From contig CM066033.1 in the NCBI GenBank assembly GCA_033557465.1, positions 707,329,637 through 707,393,636 of the forward strand: a stretch of 64,000 bases of DNA, read 5' to 3'. Position numbers and translations under genes: made by a program. The stretch is from Ichthyophis bannanicus (Eukaryota; Chordata; Amphibia; Gymnophiona; Ichthyophiidae). How positions within the stretch are numbered: position 1 is the first letter of the stretch; the number at the start of each line of letters is the position of its first letter. The notes beneath the pieces were generated by a model. That model ran no database searches. It had not been told where the DNA came from and worked only from the letters and a program-made list of their open reading frames with translations. This document shows, in pieces, positions 1-11,425 of the stretch.

Positions 1-243
1 TTTTGTAAATTTGGCTGTTTAGTGTTGGTTTGAGTGTATAGCATTATATCGTCAACAAATAAATGATAATATATGCCATGCTCTTTGATTATGCTGTAAA
101 TAGGTTGGATATATAGGTTAAAGAGAAGTGATGATAATGCGGATCTTTGGGGTATACCTGACTTTTGGTAAAATGGTTTTGATATGTTGTTACCGATTTT
201 AACTTGGATGCTTCTGTTTGTTAGGTAGGAAATAGACCATAAT
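1..243 (-). pseudogene. LINE reverse transcriptase fragment (L2/CR1-like)
   Basis: Read on the minus strand, this stretch gives a LINE RT palm segment: a 'PQRSALSSLLFNLYI' block (family form PQGSxLSPLLFNLY), about 20 residues of spacer, then the catalytic block read as FVDD at positions 48-59 (usual form F/YADD). The A-to-V change and the lack of a flanking long ORF suggest an inert copy. It is cut by the window edge on its C-terminal side and joins DIRS sequence near 243. The clade is inferred from the motif style only; an RTE-like origin is not excluded. Confidence 0.6.
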
Positions 244-254
244 GGGCTGATTAA

Positions 255-1150
255 GGTGGAAGGACAAAACCACCTTCGGTAAGAATGACGGAACCGGTCA
301 GATGGATACCTCTTCTGAGTAGAAGGACGGGAAGGGATCACGACAGGAAAGTGCCTGAAGCTTGGATACACACCAAGCAGAGGTAATGGTCACCAGAAAA
401 GAGGTTTTAAAGAACAAGTCCCTGATAGGAGCATCTTGGAGTGACTCGAAGGGGGGGGGGGGGCTTTCGAAGGTTGTGCAATACCAAGGAGAGATCCCAC
501 AGCAGAACCGTAAGGCAGAGAGGTAATCACAAAGTCCAAATGCCCAGGAGGAAGCATCCAGCATCAACAAGAGAAGTGATGGATCGCCCGGCAATGGGCC
601 CCCGAAAACAAGTGAGTCCCTTGTCATGGTCATCCTGGAGGAATACAAGGATATCCAGAATTTGTACACGCGCCACAGAAAAAGGTGATTGTGAGCACAC
701 CAGGTCTCGAAGAGGCACCAGATGTGCATGTATCCCAATGACGTATTCTAGCAAGGGGCCTCGAGCAGGGTATTGATGACCCGCTTGGAATACCCTTTCC
801 ACACTAACTGTTGCCTCTCAAGAGCCAGGCAATGAGTGAGTAAGGTGCCGGGTTGTCCATCCAGATGAAGTCCTGGCGAAGCAGTCCGTAGCGTGCTCCC
901 AAAGGCATTGGTGGCTCCACCAGAAGCCAGATGAGATTGGCAAACCACGGGCGGAGTGGCCAGTTGGACGCCACCAGAATCACCAGGCCGCGGTGAGCTT
1001 CTATGTGGCGAAGGGCACATCTGATTATCGCCCAGGGGGGGAATAAGCACAGTAGCACCTTTGTCGGCCAAGACTGCACACCAGCGCATCAAACCCCTGA
1101 GAGGTGTTCTCCCATTTGCGACTGAAAAAGATTGGGGCTTTGGCACTGGC
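255..1150 (-). pseudogene. Tyrosine recombinase 5' part of DIRS H
   Basis: The upstream part reads 'LALERQQLVWKGYSKRVINTLL', like the N-terminal core-binding part of DIRS recombinases. The segment at 298-738 ends with 'SFLVTITSAWCVSKLQAL', aligned with the catalytic-arginine block (TSARRVSELQAL in copy B). Here the arginine is replaced (AWCVSK). The downstream HxxR and tyrosine blocks are absent. A G-run near 450-462 and several frame changes break the frame. Not functional. Confidence 0.55.
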
Positions 1151-2580
1151 TGTGGTTGCCATCAGGTCATGCGCTGGCCTTCCCCAACATTGGACGATGC
1201 AGCGGAAGGCCCATGGGGCCAGCTCCCACTCCCGGAGATCCAGTGCATGGCAGCTGAGATAGTCAGCTTGAACACTGTCCACGCCCACGATGTGCTGAGC
1301 CAACTCCAACAGGAGACGCTTCTCAGCCCAGGGAAACAGAAGGGCCATTTCCCTCACCACACCTGGACATTTCATACCACCCTGTCTATTGAGATAAGAG
1401 ACTATCGTGGCATTGTCGCAGAGGCTCCAGACTGCTCTGTGGTTGATGTATGGAAGGAAGTGTAAAAGAGCTAAGTGCACCGCTTGGGCTTCCAGGTGAT
1501 TGATGGTCTATGATGCTTCTCGACTGGATCAAGTTCCGTGCGTGGTCTGGCCCAGGCAATGGGCACCCCATCCGGACAGACTGGCATTGGTAGTTATGAC
1601 GACCCACTGAGGAGTCTCCAATGGAACGCGGAACATGTTGTCTGTCCGGAGCTATCACTTAAGGCTGTGGTGCAAGGACCTTGGTAGCGATAAGCGCAGA
1701 TCAAAGTCCTCAGATGCTGGGGGAACAATGGGAGAGGAGGGACTGCTGCAGCGCTTTTCATGTGTGCTTGGACCCAGGGGACAATCTCGAGGGTGGATGC
1801 CATGGCTCCCAGGACTTGGAGATAGTCTCAGATTCGGAGCCATGGATGTCTCAGAAAGGTAGTGAGTTGAGTGGCAAATCTGAAACTGTACATGCGCGAG
1901 GTAGACTTTGCCAAGCTAGGTGTCGAAGTGAGCCCCAAAGAACTCCAGAGACTGAGAGAGTTAAAGGCAACTATTGGTGTGACTGACAATCTATCCAAGA
2001 CCTTCTAAAAACTGGATAACTCGATCCACCACCTTGATGGTATTGGCGTGCATCTTTGCCCGAATGAGCCAGTCGTTGAGGTAAGGGTGGACTCAAATTC
2101 TCTCTCATCTTAGGGCTGCAGCAGCCATGACCCCAATGACATCAGAGAAGGTGCATGGAGCCATGGTCAATCCAAAGGGCAAGTCCCGAAATTGGTAGTG
2201 CTGGCTGAGGACAGCAAAGCATAGGAACCGCTGGTGGTCTGCGTAGATCGGAATATGCAAGTAAGCCTCTGCAAGATCTACAGACGCCAAATACTCTCCT
2301 GTTCTTACGGCTTGAATGACTTACCGCAGAGTTTCCATGCAAAACCGGGGTATGCACAAGGAGCGATTGACCCCATGGAGATCCAGAATCGGGTACCAGA
2401 CACCGACTTTCTTAGGAACCAAAAGGTAAACAGAGTAACAACCAGAACCTCTGTCACAATGGGGCACCAGGCAGTTGGCCTGAAGATCTTGCAGGCACTG
2501 CAAAGTGGCAAGAACGGCGCGCCACTTTTGAGACTCGTAAGGTGAGATGAGAAAGGCGTCCTTGATGGGTCGGCCACAAT
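1025..2580 (-). pseudogene. RT-RNase H-methyltransferase-like ORF remnant of DIRS H
   Basis: At 2105-2577 the minus strand gives RT blocks: 'SVDLAEAYLHIPI' (catalytic Asp in the SVDL block), a short histidine/arginine linker, and 'FRDLPFGLTMAPCTFSDV'. At 1025-1480 it gives an RNase H tail (SLCDNATIVSYLNRQGG and ADYLSCHALDLREWEL), running into the DIRS methyltransferase-like region (DLMATTASAKAPIFFSR...). The middle is frameshifted. It would have copied the element RNA and removed template RNA; now it is a pseudogene. Confidence 0.6.
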
Positions 2581-2910
2581 AGAGGTGGTAGCCGTGACAT
2601 ATGATATCTAAGACCCAATGATCGGTGTTGATGAGGGCCCACTATTGGAAGAAAAGGGCCAAGCGCCCTCCCACTGGCGGGATCTCGGAGCGGGGCCCAG
2701 GAGAGTCAGCAGGACTGCCATTGCGAGCCAGCAAACTTTGCTGTGGAAGTAGGGAAGGAGTCCTTTGTTCTGCAGAACCCTCGAAATGGTTGTGGGCTTG
2801 GAGGCCATCTGGCTTTAAGATGACGAGGCTACTGGCCTGCCTGGTCAGTACCATCGAGAATCCCAATAACAGGTCTGTGTTGATGACGGAGCAGTTGTCC
2901 CGAAGTTGCC

Positions 2911-4552
2911 TCATTGGAAAGATGATTTTGGTCTATCCTCTGGTAGATGTTGAGGTTTTACCTCTCTTAGGTCCTTGACTAACCGCCCGAGGTCCTCTAC
3001 AAGGAGAAGTCTGCCCTTAAAGGGTAACCTGGCGAGCTGGGCTTTAGAGGCTGCATCAGTAGACCAATGCCGAAGCCAGTACCAACAGTGACCTACCATG
3101 GCGGCTGTGATGGAGCGGGCCGCTAGGCAGAGCAGATCATATAGGGCATTCGTCAGGAGGGCGACAGCCAACTCCAAGTGTACGGGGGTAGACTCTTCGG
3201 GCAATACTTGTACCCAGCACAAGAGGGCGCAAGCCACCAACCCACCACATGCGGAGGTCTGTAAGGCAGTGACTGAAAAAGTCGTCTTTAAGAGACCTTG
3301 CACTTTGTGGTCATTCTGGTCGCGGAGGGCCACCCCGCCTTCACAGGTATGGTGGTATGTTTGGTTACGGCCATGACTAAGTCCACCAGTCCACCATAGG
3401 AAAATGGAGCCATATGTAGAGATCGGATGGGGACCATACATAAAGATGACCCAAGCGCTGGCCGTCTTAAGAGAAGCCTCGGGGGACTCCCATACCAGGG
3501 ATACCATGTGCTGAAGTTTGAGCGGGAAACGAAAGACTTCAGCCAGCTTCTTTATGCCTGCCAGGATCAGATCTGCTTGGGGCATGCTCTGTGTGGGGAT
3601 CCCATCTGCATCTGTGGGAATGCGAAGAGCCTCCACAATCTGTGAAATAAGTGCCAAGAGCTCTTTCTTGTGAAAAGTCTGACATTGTGGGAATCCTGCT
3701 GGTTGGCCTCCGGGTCCTCGGAGGGTGATCATTCTCCATTCTCGCGATCAAACGCAGTATTATGGCTGCTGTCCTCTGACAGGTGATTGAACTCAGTATG
3801 TGGCAGGGAATCGTATTCCCCTGCCTCCCAGGGGATGGCTTTGGCCAAGCAGCCTGCTGTTCTAGACCCCTGGAAGTCCAGAGGGTGCTTCCTGGCTGTC
3901 CAGAGGGTGCTTCCTGGCTATAGCTGGCCAAGAGGATTTGAGGCGCCCTGCATTGTTGGTGGCTCACTCCTCCAGATCTCCCAGGCTCTCTTGAACAGGG
4001 CCATGAATGTGACTGAATCGTGTCTGTGGGGACCTGAGGTGAAGGCTCTGTCCCAGGGCACTGTGGCAGGAGCTGAGGGGGTGAAGGTGCCTCTCCAGGG
4101 ACTGGGGACATGGCTGAGACTGTGATAGTAGGCAAGGAGTGGCCCGAGGCCATGGGAGTCTGTGACATACTCTCCAGGGCTCCCAATGCCGCCATACAGG
4201 CCTCTCCGGGATGTGAGGAGCATACAGCACAAATCCGGTATACTAATTGCCGGCATTTGCAACTGCATGCCAAACAGCACGACAGGAGGGTTGACATAGC
4301 TCCGCTGGTATCAGTGGCGCACTGGAAGAAGTAGGGCTGCGGCTGAGCAGGCTTTTCAGGATGACTCCAGCAGTTGATGTATGCTGTGAGAGAACTTGAG
4401 AATGTCGCTGGCTGCAGAGACGTGAAGGTGGGAAAATTCACAAAGAAAATGGCTACTGCATGCAGGGTGGGAGGTTCGCCATCAAAATGGCCACTGCTAG
4501 ATCGAGGCATGAAAGGGCACAGTAGTAAAATGTGTGCGGAGGCAGACAGCAA
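2911..4552 (-). pseudogene. Gag-like ORF1 remnant of DIRS H
   Basis: Two long overlapping minus-strand reading frames (2911-3732 and 3539-4552) cover the position where DIRS gag lies, upstream of RT. The upstream part has a cysteine cluster (CCLACSCKCRQLVYRICAVC), reminiscent of the N-terminal Cys/His module in the other DIRS copies but diverged. The call rests on position, length and the cysteine cluster; I recognise no direct gag homology. Frame changes make it a broken copy. Confidence 0.4.
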
Positions 4553-4740
4553 AACTCCATTGAAGAATGGCGGGTGCAGCAGAATCTAACAGTGGTGACT
4601 GTGGCTGTGTGAAACAAGGCAGGAAGATGCTCTGGTAACCGCTCGTGGCAGGGGGGGAGGGGGAGGAGGGACCTGTCACTCACTGCAATCCTGTGCAGTC
4701 TGAGAAGCTGAAAAGCAGGCTGCCTTCAGATCACAGCTAC

Positions 4741-5814
4741 TGCCCCACAGGTTCAGAGGTTGGTGAGGCAAGGTTATTGCTGAGCCAGAAACAGTGAAGG
4801 TCTGCCCCCACTGAAGCTCTCTCCCAAGAAACAGGCAGCGCTGGCCAGATTCCTGACTCCCTTAAGAGGTGGTAAGCCTCCCTGATCCTCCTGATCAGTG
4901 GCTGTGCTGAGCTCAAAAAACTGTGAAGATAGGTGGGTAACTCCACAAGGGCACCTCCTGTGCACCTTGGAGACATCCACAAAATGTAAGACAGCAGTAA
5001 ACTACCACTGACAGTCCTAACGTAAGGAACAAAAAGAAAAACATCCATCATCTGCTGGAGACAGAGAAATACTGAAGGCGACACCTAGGGGAAGGCACAT
5101 AAGTGACAGGGCATGCTCAGTGAAGCCTTTGGTACTATCTCTGTCTCCAACATCTACTGGCAGGGGGATGTAACTCACTTGTCTGGACTGTTCTAGCAGG
5201 ATGTTTAGAAAGAGACTTTTGTGGAAGTTTTGATGCAAGGAGGAAGTTCACATGTGGAGGTGGTAAAAGTAAGGTGTCCCAGAAGATTTTCTGCCATGAG
5301 AATGACCACCATCTTTTCATCAGCTGAACAAATATTCTCAGTGTCTAGTGAGCCTCCCACCCTGATGCCAGAGGAAGGATTGGGGGAGGTGGGATAAAAC
5401 AGCTCAGCAGACCCAAAGCTGTCCAGGCTGGTAGAGGGGCTCACTCTGCTGCAGGTTTTTTTTTTTACTACAGAGTTTATACGGCTGTCGTGCAAAGCCT
5501 TACTGCTTGAAGCAGGGCCTAAAGTTCCCTTTCTCTGAACGATAGGGGGATTTATTTCTGCAGTTACTTAGGATCCCAGGACAGGCCAAGAGGCTGTGCT
5601 TGAAAGTCCTGGGGGATCTGGAGTCGCATTTGGTTGGGTTAAAGGCAGCCAATGAGCATTTGATCTTAAGACAGCAGGGAGGATTGGGACTGGTCTTTGG
5701 GGAGTCTGGAGTTAGAGGAAGGTGAGCTTCCGGCAGGAGATCTGAAGAAGATTTTGCAGAAATACTGGATGATTCTACAAACTCTTGATATTTTTGAAGA
5801 TGCACAATTGAGAA
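4741..5814. other. Unassigned sequence between DIRS H and DIRS A1
   Basis: No convincing coding exon or known repeat family was recognised. Short open frames are not supported by motifs. The only structure seen is the stem-loop at 5047-5160. Part of this may be the 5' end of DIRS H or other diverged repeats. Confidence 0.4.
5047..5160. repeat. Inverted repeat (possible DIRS H terminal hairpin)
   Basis: The word 'CTGCTGGAGACAGAGAAATA' near 5047-5075 is matched in reverse complement by a stretch at about 5131-5160 (TACTATCTCTGTCTCCAACA), with about 55 nt between arms and roughly 24 of 29 positions matching. It could be the outer end of DIRS H or a separate small foldback element; the sequence does not decide. 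Confidence 0.4.
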
Positions 5815-6180
5815 AGCGTAGTTACTCACCTGTAACAGGTGATCTCCGGGAACAGCAGGAATTAAGTCTTGACATATGGGTATCATCGGTACCGACGGAG
5901 CCCGCGCGGGAACGCTCCCCAGCGTCCAATAGGAAAGCCTTTGGGAGCATCCCACAGCACCTGCGTGCTGCCTTCCCGTCTTTCCAACTCTCCCTCTTCA
6001 GTTGAGTTTATAGCTGAAACAAAAGGAGAGAAGTAGAAAAAGAGAGAGATAGAGACAACTCCCAGGGGAGGGGGTGGGTTGTGAAGACTTAATTCCTGCT
6101 GTTCCCGGAGATCACCTGTTACAGGTGAGTAACTAAGCTATCTCCAGGAACAAAAAGGAATGTAGTCTTCACATATGGGG
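5815..6180 (-). repeat. 3' inverted terminal repeat and internal complementary region of A1
   Basis: The terminal repeat starts with a perfect 15-nt palindrome (CACCTGTAACAGGTG). From about 6083 the sequence runs backwards through the same end (reverse complement of 5815-5866). It then continues, from about 6138, with the reverse complement of the far right end at 11385-11425. The second part thus represents the two element ends joined together, the hallmark of the DIRS circular-junction model. Confidence 0.8.
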
Positions 6181-6303
6181 ACGCCCCAGCTGGAAGATGC
6201 CAGGGGGATGACCCTAAGAAGCTGTGAACCCAAGGTGAGATGGGTCATGCTTCCTCCCATGGATCTCTGGCATCGAAACCCGGGATGGCGGGTAGGAGTT
6301 GTA

Positions 6304-7548
6304 CTAAGTCTGAAAGAGATGCTGGAGAACAGCCTGGCCAAATGAGGCATACCGATGGGAGTCCTTGTCTAAGCAATACTGGGTTGTAAAGGTGTGTACC
6401 GAAGCCCAAGTGGCCGCTCTACAGATGTCGTCAATGGACACAAAACCAAGATTAGCTATAGAGGCTGCCATTGCTCTCACACTGTGAGCTGTGACATGGC
6501 CTTTGAGAGAAAGTCCCTTACTCTCATAGGCAAAGGATATGCAATCTGCAATCCACCTAGAGCGAGTTCTTTTGGAAACTGGAAGTCCCAAATGACTAGA
6601 ATCAAAAGCAACAAAAAGCTGAGAAGATTTCCTATGTTACTTAGTTCTTTGAAAGTAAAAAGCCAAGGCTCTTTTACAATCTAAAGTATGAAGGTTCCTT
6701 TCTGCACAAGAGGCATGAGGCCTAGGGAAGAATACAGGAAGGTAAACCGCTTCGTTCAAATGAAAAGGCGAAACCACCTTTGGCATAAAGTGAGGATAAG
6801 TCCTAAGAACTACTTTATCATGGTGAAATCTTGTATAAGGAGGATCCGCCACTAAGGCCTGTAGCTCACTGATGCGTCTTGCAGAAGTGAGGGCAACTAG
6901 GAAGATGACCTTCCACGAAAGAAACTTTAGAGCTGTAGTGGCTAAAGGCTCAAAGGGCGGTTTCATGAGCTGCCCGAGAACAAGATTCAGATCCCATGCC
7001 ACCGGAGGTGGCTTAATGGGAGGTTTTGTTACATGTAAACCTCTCATAAATCTCGCTACGAGTGGATGAGAGGAAATAGGTTGTCCATCCAGAGGTTTGC
7101 GAAAAGCAGCAATGGCACTAAGATGGACCCTTACTGAATTGGTTTTAAGACCAGAATCTGATAAATGGAGGAGATACTCCATAAGCGATTCCACAGGCAC
7201 CGAAAGGGGGTTACGTCCCCTTTGAGAACACCATACAGAGAACCTCTTCCACTTAAAGGCGTAGGATCGCCTTGTGGAAGGTTTTCTGGAAGCCACAAGG
7301 ATATCCTTTACCTGTTGACAAAGGTTGATATCCAGGAATCCTAGGCTTTCAGTAACCAGGCCCTGAGGTGCAGGGACTGGGGATTCGGGTGCAATAGGGT
7401 CCTGTTCTCTTGGGAAAGAAGATCTGGAGCATATCCCAACTCCAGAGGTGTGGCTTGAGAGAGACGCAAAAGCAGAGGATACCACGTTTGTCGTGGCCAA
7501 CGTGGAGCTATGAGTATCATATGACCTTTGTCTCTCAAACTTGAACAA
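6304..7548 (-). pseudogene. DIRS tyrosine recombinase (A1), one in-frame stop
   Basis: This is the integrase of the element, a tyrosine recombinase expected to insert the circular DNA intermediate. The minus-strand frame shows the core-binding part (ASRKPSTRRSYAFKWKRF), the catalytic arginine block (TSARRISELQAL), the HxxR block (TAHSVRAMAAS), a conserved 'ICRAATWASVHTF' and the nucleophile region (TQYCLDKDS). Frame continuity is broken by a single CAA-to-TAA stop at 6637-6639; both halves are otherwise in frame. It lies downstream of and overlaps the RT frame. Inactive unless the stop is suppressed. Confidence 0.85.
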
Positions 7549-9191
7549 AGTTTTGGGAATGAGGGGAATGGGTGGGAAGGCATAGAGGAAGTCCTGACCC
7601 TAGTGGAGGAGGAAAGCATCCCTTACCTGACAGTTTTGAGCCAGAATTCTGGAGCAGAATTGGGGAAGTCTGGCATTCTGAGGACTTGCAAAGAGGTTTA
7701 TATCTGTCATTCCCCAGATTCGAAACACTCGAGCAAGCTGGTCTGACTGAAGAGACCACTCGTGTGGCAGCAGTATTCGACTGAGTTTGTCTGCCCATAG
7801 ATTTTGAATGCCTGGAAGATTTACCACTAGAAGGTGGATTTGAAGCTCTCTGGCGAGGGCCCACAGTCGCAAAGCTTCGTTGCATAATGACAGAGCCCAT
7901 TCCGCCCTGCTTGTTCACATAGAACATGGTTACTTGATTGTCGGTCTGGACCAGAACTATTTTGAAGCTGAGATGGGCTTGAAATATTCGAATAGCATGG
8001 GAAATGGCTCCGAGCTCTAGGAGGTTTATGTGAAGACAAGCTTCCTGTGGGGTCTAGAGACCCTGAGTTGAGAGATCGTGCAAGTGAGCCCCTCAACCCA
8101 AATTGGATGCATCTGTTGTTAGGGTGGCTTGGCATAGAGGCTGCTGGAAAGGAGAGCCTATGAGGTGGTTTTCCAGTGACTGCCACCATTGCAGGGACGA
8201 AATGAGAACTGTGGAGTTTCTGATTTTGTCCGTTAGCCGACCTGAGGCCTGTGTCCACTGAGAGGATAGGGTCCACTGGGCTGCTCGCATATGAAGGCGA
8301 GCATAGGGAACCACATGGACAGTGTATGCCATATGCCCCAGAAGCTGAAGCATCTCCCAAGCAGTTAGGAAAGCTTTCATAGCTGCTTGGGAGGCCAGCT
8401 GTACTATACGAAGACAACGTAGATGTGGCAGGAAAGCCCTTGACTGCCTTGTGTCTAGACGAGCCCCTATGAATTCTAGAGACTGAGAAGGGGTGAGATG
8501 AAATTTTGGGAGGTTTATGACCAGTCCCAAGTACTGAAGGATTCGCATAGTGCGAGAAAGAGTGAAGCTGGCTTCTGGAGCTGTTGATGCTCGGATGAGC
8601 CAGTTGCCTAAGTAAGGGAAGACGAATATTCCCAGAGTTCTCAGAAATGCTGCTACTACTGCCATGCATTTTGTGAAGACTCTTGGGGCAGAAGCCAGAC
8701 CAAAGGGAAGAACCCTGTATTGGAAGTGTCTTCCCTAGAAAAGGAATCAAAGGAATTTCCTGTGATCTGCATGGATGAGAATATGCGTATATGCATCCTT
8801 TAGATCTAGAGAACACAGCCAGTCCTGACTCTGAAGGTATGGCAGGAGTGTTCCGAGGGAGATCATCTTGAATTTTTCTCGGAACAGATACCTGTTTAAT
8901 TCTCTGAGGTCCAGTATAGGCCTGTGTCCTCCTGTTTTCTTTGGGATGAGAAAATAGGGGGAATAGAACCCCGTACCCTGTTGGGATATGGGTACCTCTT
9001 CTATTGCTCCCTGAGCAAGAAGTGATGAAATCTCCTGACACAAGAGATCGATGACAGGGACCTAAGAAATGAACTGTCTTATGATTGTAAGAGGGGGCAT
9101 GCTGTGAAAGTGAAGTCTGTACCGCTCTCGTACAATGGACAGAGTCCAGTTTTCTGATGTTATTTGTTGCCATCTTCTGGCAAAATGGCAT
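7341..9191 (-). pseudogene. DIRS RT-RNase H-methyltransferase-like ORF2 (A1), frameshifted
   Basis: RT blocks are seen at 8747-9043 (PILDLRELNRYLF; SLDLKDAYTHILIH) and 8093-8665, where the catalytic YxDD is read as 'YLGNWLIRA': both aspartates are lost. RNase H follows (LTTDAS near 8100; WADKLSR near 7790), then the methyltransferase-like part (DINLFASPQNARLPQFCSR; YPLLLRL...). Several frame changes separate the pieces. The lost YxDD aspartates alone would abolish polymerase activity. Confidence 0.8.
7827..9191 (-). CDS. Overlapping open frame upstream of the A1 recombinase (454 codons)
   Basis: This minus-strand frame is open for 454 codons across the RT-RNase H region, in the frame that corresponds to the long N-terminal extension of the recombinase ORF in copy B. 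The product is rich in serine, proline and histidine, with no domain I recognise. Its conserved positions (for example SKGCIYAYSHP) mirror RT codons read out of frame. It stays open although the RT frame of the same copy is broken. It may be a real N-terminal part of the recombinase protein or a side effect of base composition; see the finding on overlap. Confidence 0.4.
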   Translation of the reverse strand: MPFCQKMATNNIRKLDSVHCTRAVQTSLSQHAPSYNHKTVHFLGPCHRSLVSGDFITSCSGSNRRGTHIPTGYGVLFPLFSHPKENRRTQAYTGPQRIKQVSVPRKIQDDLPRNTPAIPSESGLAVFSRSKGCIYAYSHPCRSQEIPLIPFLGKTLPIQGSSLWSGFCPKSLHKMHGSSSSISENSGNIRLPLLRQLAHPSINSSRSQLHSFSHYANPSVLGTGHKPPKISSHPFSVSRIHRGSSRHKAVKGFPATSTLSSYSTAGLPSSYESFPNCLGDASASGAYGIHCPCGSLCSPSYASSPVDPILSVDTGLRSANGQNQKLHSSHFVPAMVAVTGKPPHRLSFPAASMPSHPNNRCIQFGLRGSLARSLNSGSLDPTGSLSSHKPPRARSHFPCYSNISSPSQLQNSSGPDRQSSNHVLCEQAGRNGLCHYATKLCDCGPSPESFKSTF

Positions 9192-9482
9192 AACCTGCCC
9201 GGGATGGTAAGGGGTTCTGGACCATTCAGTTTTCTAGGAAGCAGTCAAAGCCCCTGAGGAGGCTGAGTCTGCTGAGCCGGTTCAGCTCTAGGAACTTGTG
9301 GCTTCCTCTGCTGTCTGGTCTGTTGCTGCCCCTCTTGGGGAGCATGAACTGGACAGTGGCCCAGATGGGTGTAAGATGGGTAAAATATCTTTTTTTTGTT
9401 GAAAAAGGGTTTCTTGACTGACTTTTTCTTTGCTGGGTTGGCTGTAGACTTTGATAATCTGTTCAAGGTAGTATTTTCAGAT

Positions 9483-11039
9483 TCAATCTGATTGGCCTTG
9501 TCTTGCCAATCCTTGCCAGAGATTTTCTCCTGTGCAAGGAATGTTTCCCAGTTTATCTTGCACCCATTGTTCTAAGTCTGATGCCCGAAGCCAGGCAATA
9601 TGACCTGCACCGATGGAAATAGCAGAGGTTCTGCTAATGCATTCAAGGAATTCCCCCCTTTTTTCCTCAGGGAGAAGAGGGCTCATGAGCTCCAAGTCTC
9701 TTGCAACCTCCTTGAGGAACATTCCCATATAGAGAATGTAGGAGCTGATTCTGGCTGATAACATAGAGGACTGGAAGCATCGACGCCCAAAGGCATCGAG
9801 TGTCCTCAATTCACAGCCTGGAGGATTGGAAGAATGCGTTTTAGCACTCTTAATCCTACGCATCGTCGATTCTACTACCATTGAATGGTGTGGTAACTGA
9901 GTCTTTTGAAAACCAGGACAGCTTGGAACTCGGTACATGGTATTGAGTCGTCGAGAGTGTGGAGACACTGTTAAAGGAGCTTCCTACATTCTTAGCATAA
10001 GATCATGCAAGATTCTGTGAATGGGAAGGGTAGCTGCCTCCTTAGGAGCCGTAGGGTATTGAAGAATTTCTAATTCTTCTGCTCTGGGTTCCTTCTCTGG
10101 AGTCACCGTGATTGAAAGACCTCAAGCTAAATCACGTATGAAATCCTGGAAGGACATGTCTTCTGGAGGAGACATTCTGCGTTGAGGAGAAGGAGATGGA
10201 TCCTCTGGAAGGATTGCTCTGGTACCGGCAGAGTCATCAGAATCGGAGGATTCGAAGTATCTCTGCGCCGGATGTTTCTGCAACGCACGGTACCGGTACC
10301 ACTTGAAGTCAGTGTGTCTCAGTACTGGTCCTTCGATACCTGAGATAGACTCAAGTCTCGGCATGCGAGAAGCATACCGGTCGAAGTAGGTGTGCTCGGT
10401 ACTGGTACCGATGTCGGTACCGATACCTGTGGAACAGTCTGTAGCAGTCTTAGCGGTATTGAAGCTGCTAAGAGGGCTGCTAGATGGTGAGGCTGCATTC
10501 GATATCAGCTGCGTTCGATAGTGAGGATTCTCTGATCCATCACTCCTGCCGATGCCTGGGTGTTGGTACTGGTGGAAGCGGGTACAACCCCAGAACATGG
10601 CACCAGGAGTTCTGCAGAGGTGGAAGCCTCTGGAACATCCTGGAGCCCCGTTAATGCTTTGGAGACCGAGGCCTCCTGCCGGGGCTGTTTTGCCAGTGAA
10701 CTTTCCTCGAGGGCAACGCCAGCGGCAACTCGATACCTGGAAAGAGATCTATCCTTTGAGGACCGGCCAATCTTAGAAGACTTAGGTTTAGTTACCTGAG
10801 ATCCATGGGAGGAAGATGTAGCCCTGGAAGATGTTGATGCAATTGACATCGCATCTGCGGCAAAAAGGGTACCGAGTTTTGCAGCTCTATTCTGCAGGTC
10901 CCTCTTAGTCATCTTTCTGCAGGAGAAACACTCCAATGGACAATGATCACGACCTAGAGACACCAGTCATGGGTGTCAGTGATGGATATGGTAACGCCAC
11001 ACTTGGAAATTTCTTGAAACCACTAGCTGGTTTCTCCAT
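9483..11039 (-). pseudogene. Gag-like ORF1 of A1, frameshifted
   Basis: Minus-strand pieces at 10505-10963, 10122-10598 and 9483-9968 match the gag-like ORF of copy A2 in order: serine-rich N-terminal part (STSSRATSSSHGSQVTK), a middle acidic segment (SSDSDDSAGTR), 'MSFQDFIRDLA', then 'HHSMVVESTMRRIKSAK' and the helical C-terminal part. The probable start codon is at 11039-11037 (MEKPASGFKK). The N-terminal Cys module is frameshifted and lost. Presumed role: particle or RNA-binding protein of the element. Confidence 0.7.
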
Positions 11040-11274
11040 GTTTGAAGAAAAGTGGGCCTAGTGCCCAAAATGGTGCCTAGTACCGAGAGGGGAAAGGTCC
11101 TTGAAAGAAAAAATCTTTTAAAAAGCTAGTTGGTTTTTTTTTTGAAAAAGAAGAAAAGAGAACCAGCGGTACCGATAGGCGTCGAATGAAGGCAGACGTG
11201 ACCACAAAAAACAAAAATAAATATTCTGCGGTGACAGGGTATGCGTCCTGTTGGCTCCGCGGAAAACGAAGAAC

Positions 11275-11425
11275 TGAAGAGGGAGAGTTGGAAAGGCAGC
11301 ATGCAGGCTCTGTGGGATGCTCCCAAAGGCTTTCCTATTGGACACTGGGGAGCGTTCCTGCGCAGGCTCCGTCAGTACCGACAATACCCATATGTGAAGA
11401 CTACATTCCTGCTTGTTCCTGGAGA
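11275..11425 (-). repeat. 5' inverted terminal repeat of A1
   Basis: Reverse complement of about 5830-6000 with scattered differences. It ends in ...CATATGTGAAGACTACATTCCTGCTTGTTCCTGGAGA. The terminal AGCGTAG/palindrome part present at the left end is not repeated here, as in the other DIRS copies of this window. Confidence 0.8.

Larger units (their letters stand above)
244..4740 (-). mobile_element. Degraded DIRS-like retrotransposon H, 3' end truncated
   Basis: From right to left the minus strand gives a gag-like region (about 4552-2911), RT (2577-2105), RNase H/methyltransferase-like sequence (1480-750) and the first part of a tyrosine recombinase (about 1146-255). This is the DIRS gene order. 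The recombinase stops before its HxxR...Y part, where LINE sequence begins, so the 3' terminal repeat is missing. Many stops and frameshifts show it is old. Its RNase H wording (SLCDNATIVSYLNRQGG; DYLSCHALDLREWEL) differs from the other DIRS copies here, so it belongs to a separate family, shared with the plus-strand remnant at 14105-15640. The right boundary is uncertain; no matching terminal repeat was recognised. Confidence 0.7.
5815..11425 (-). mobile_element. DIRS retrotransposon A1 (family A), full-length but mutated
   Basis: It begins at 5815 with AGCGTAGTTACTCACC and ends at 11425 with ...CCTGGAGA. The outer 150-200 bp at each side are inverted copies of each other (5830-6000 against 11275-11425). 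Between them, on the minus strand, lie gag, RT-RNase H-methyltransferase-like and tyrosine recombinase frames. An internal complementary region sits at 6083-6180. This is complete DIRS architecture. No target-site duplication is visible, as expected for recombinase-mediated insertion. All three ORFs carry stops or frameshifts, so it is probably dead. Confidence 0.88.
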
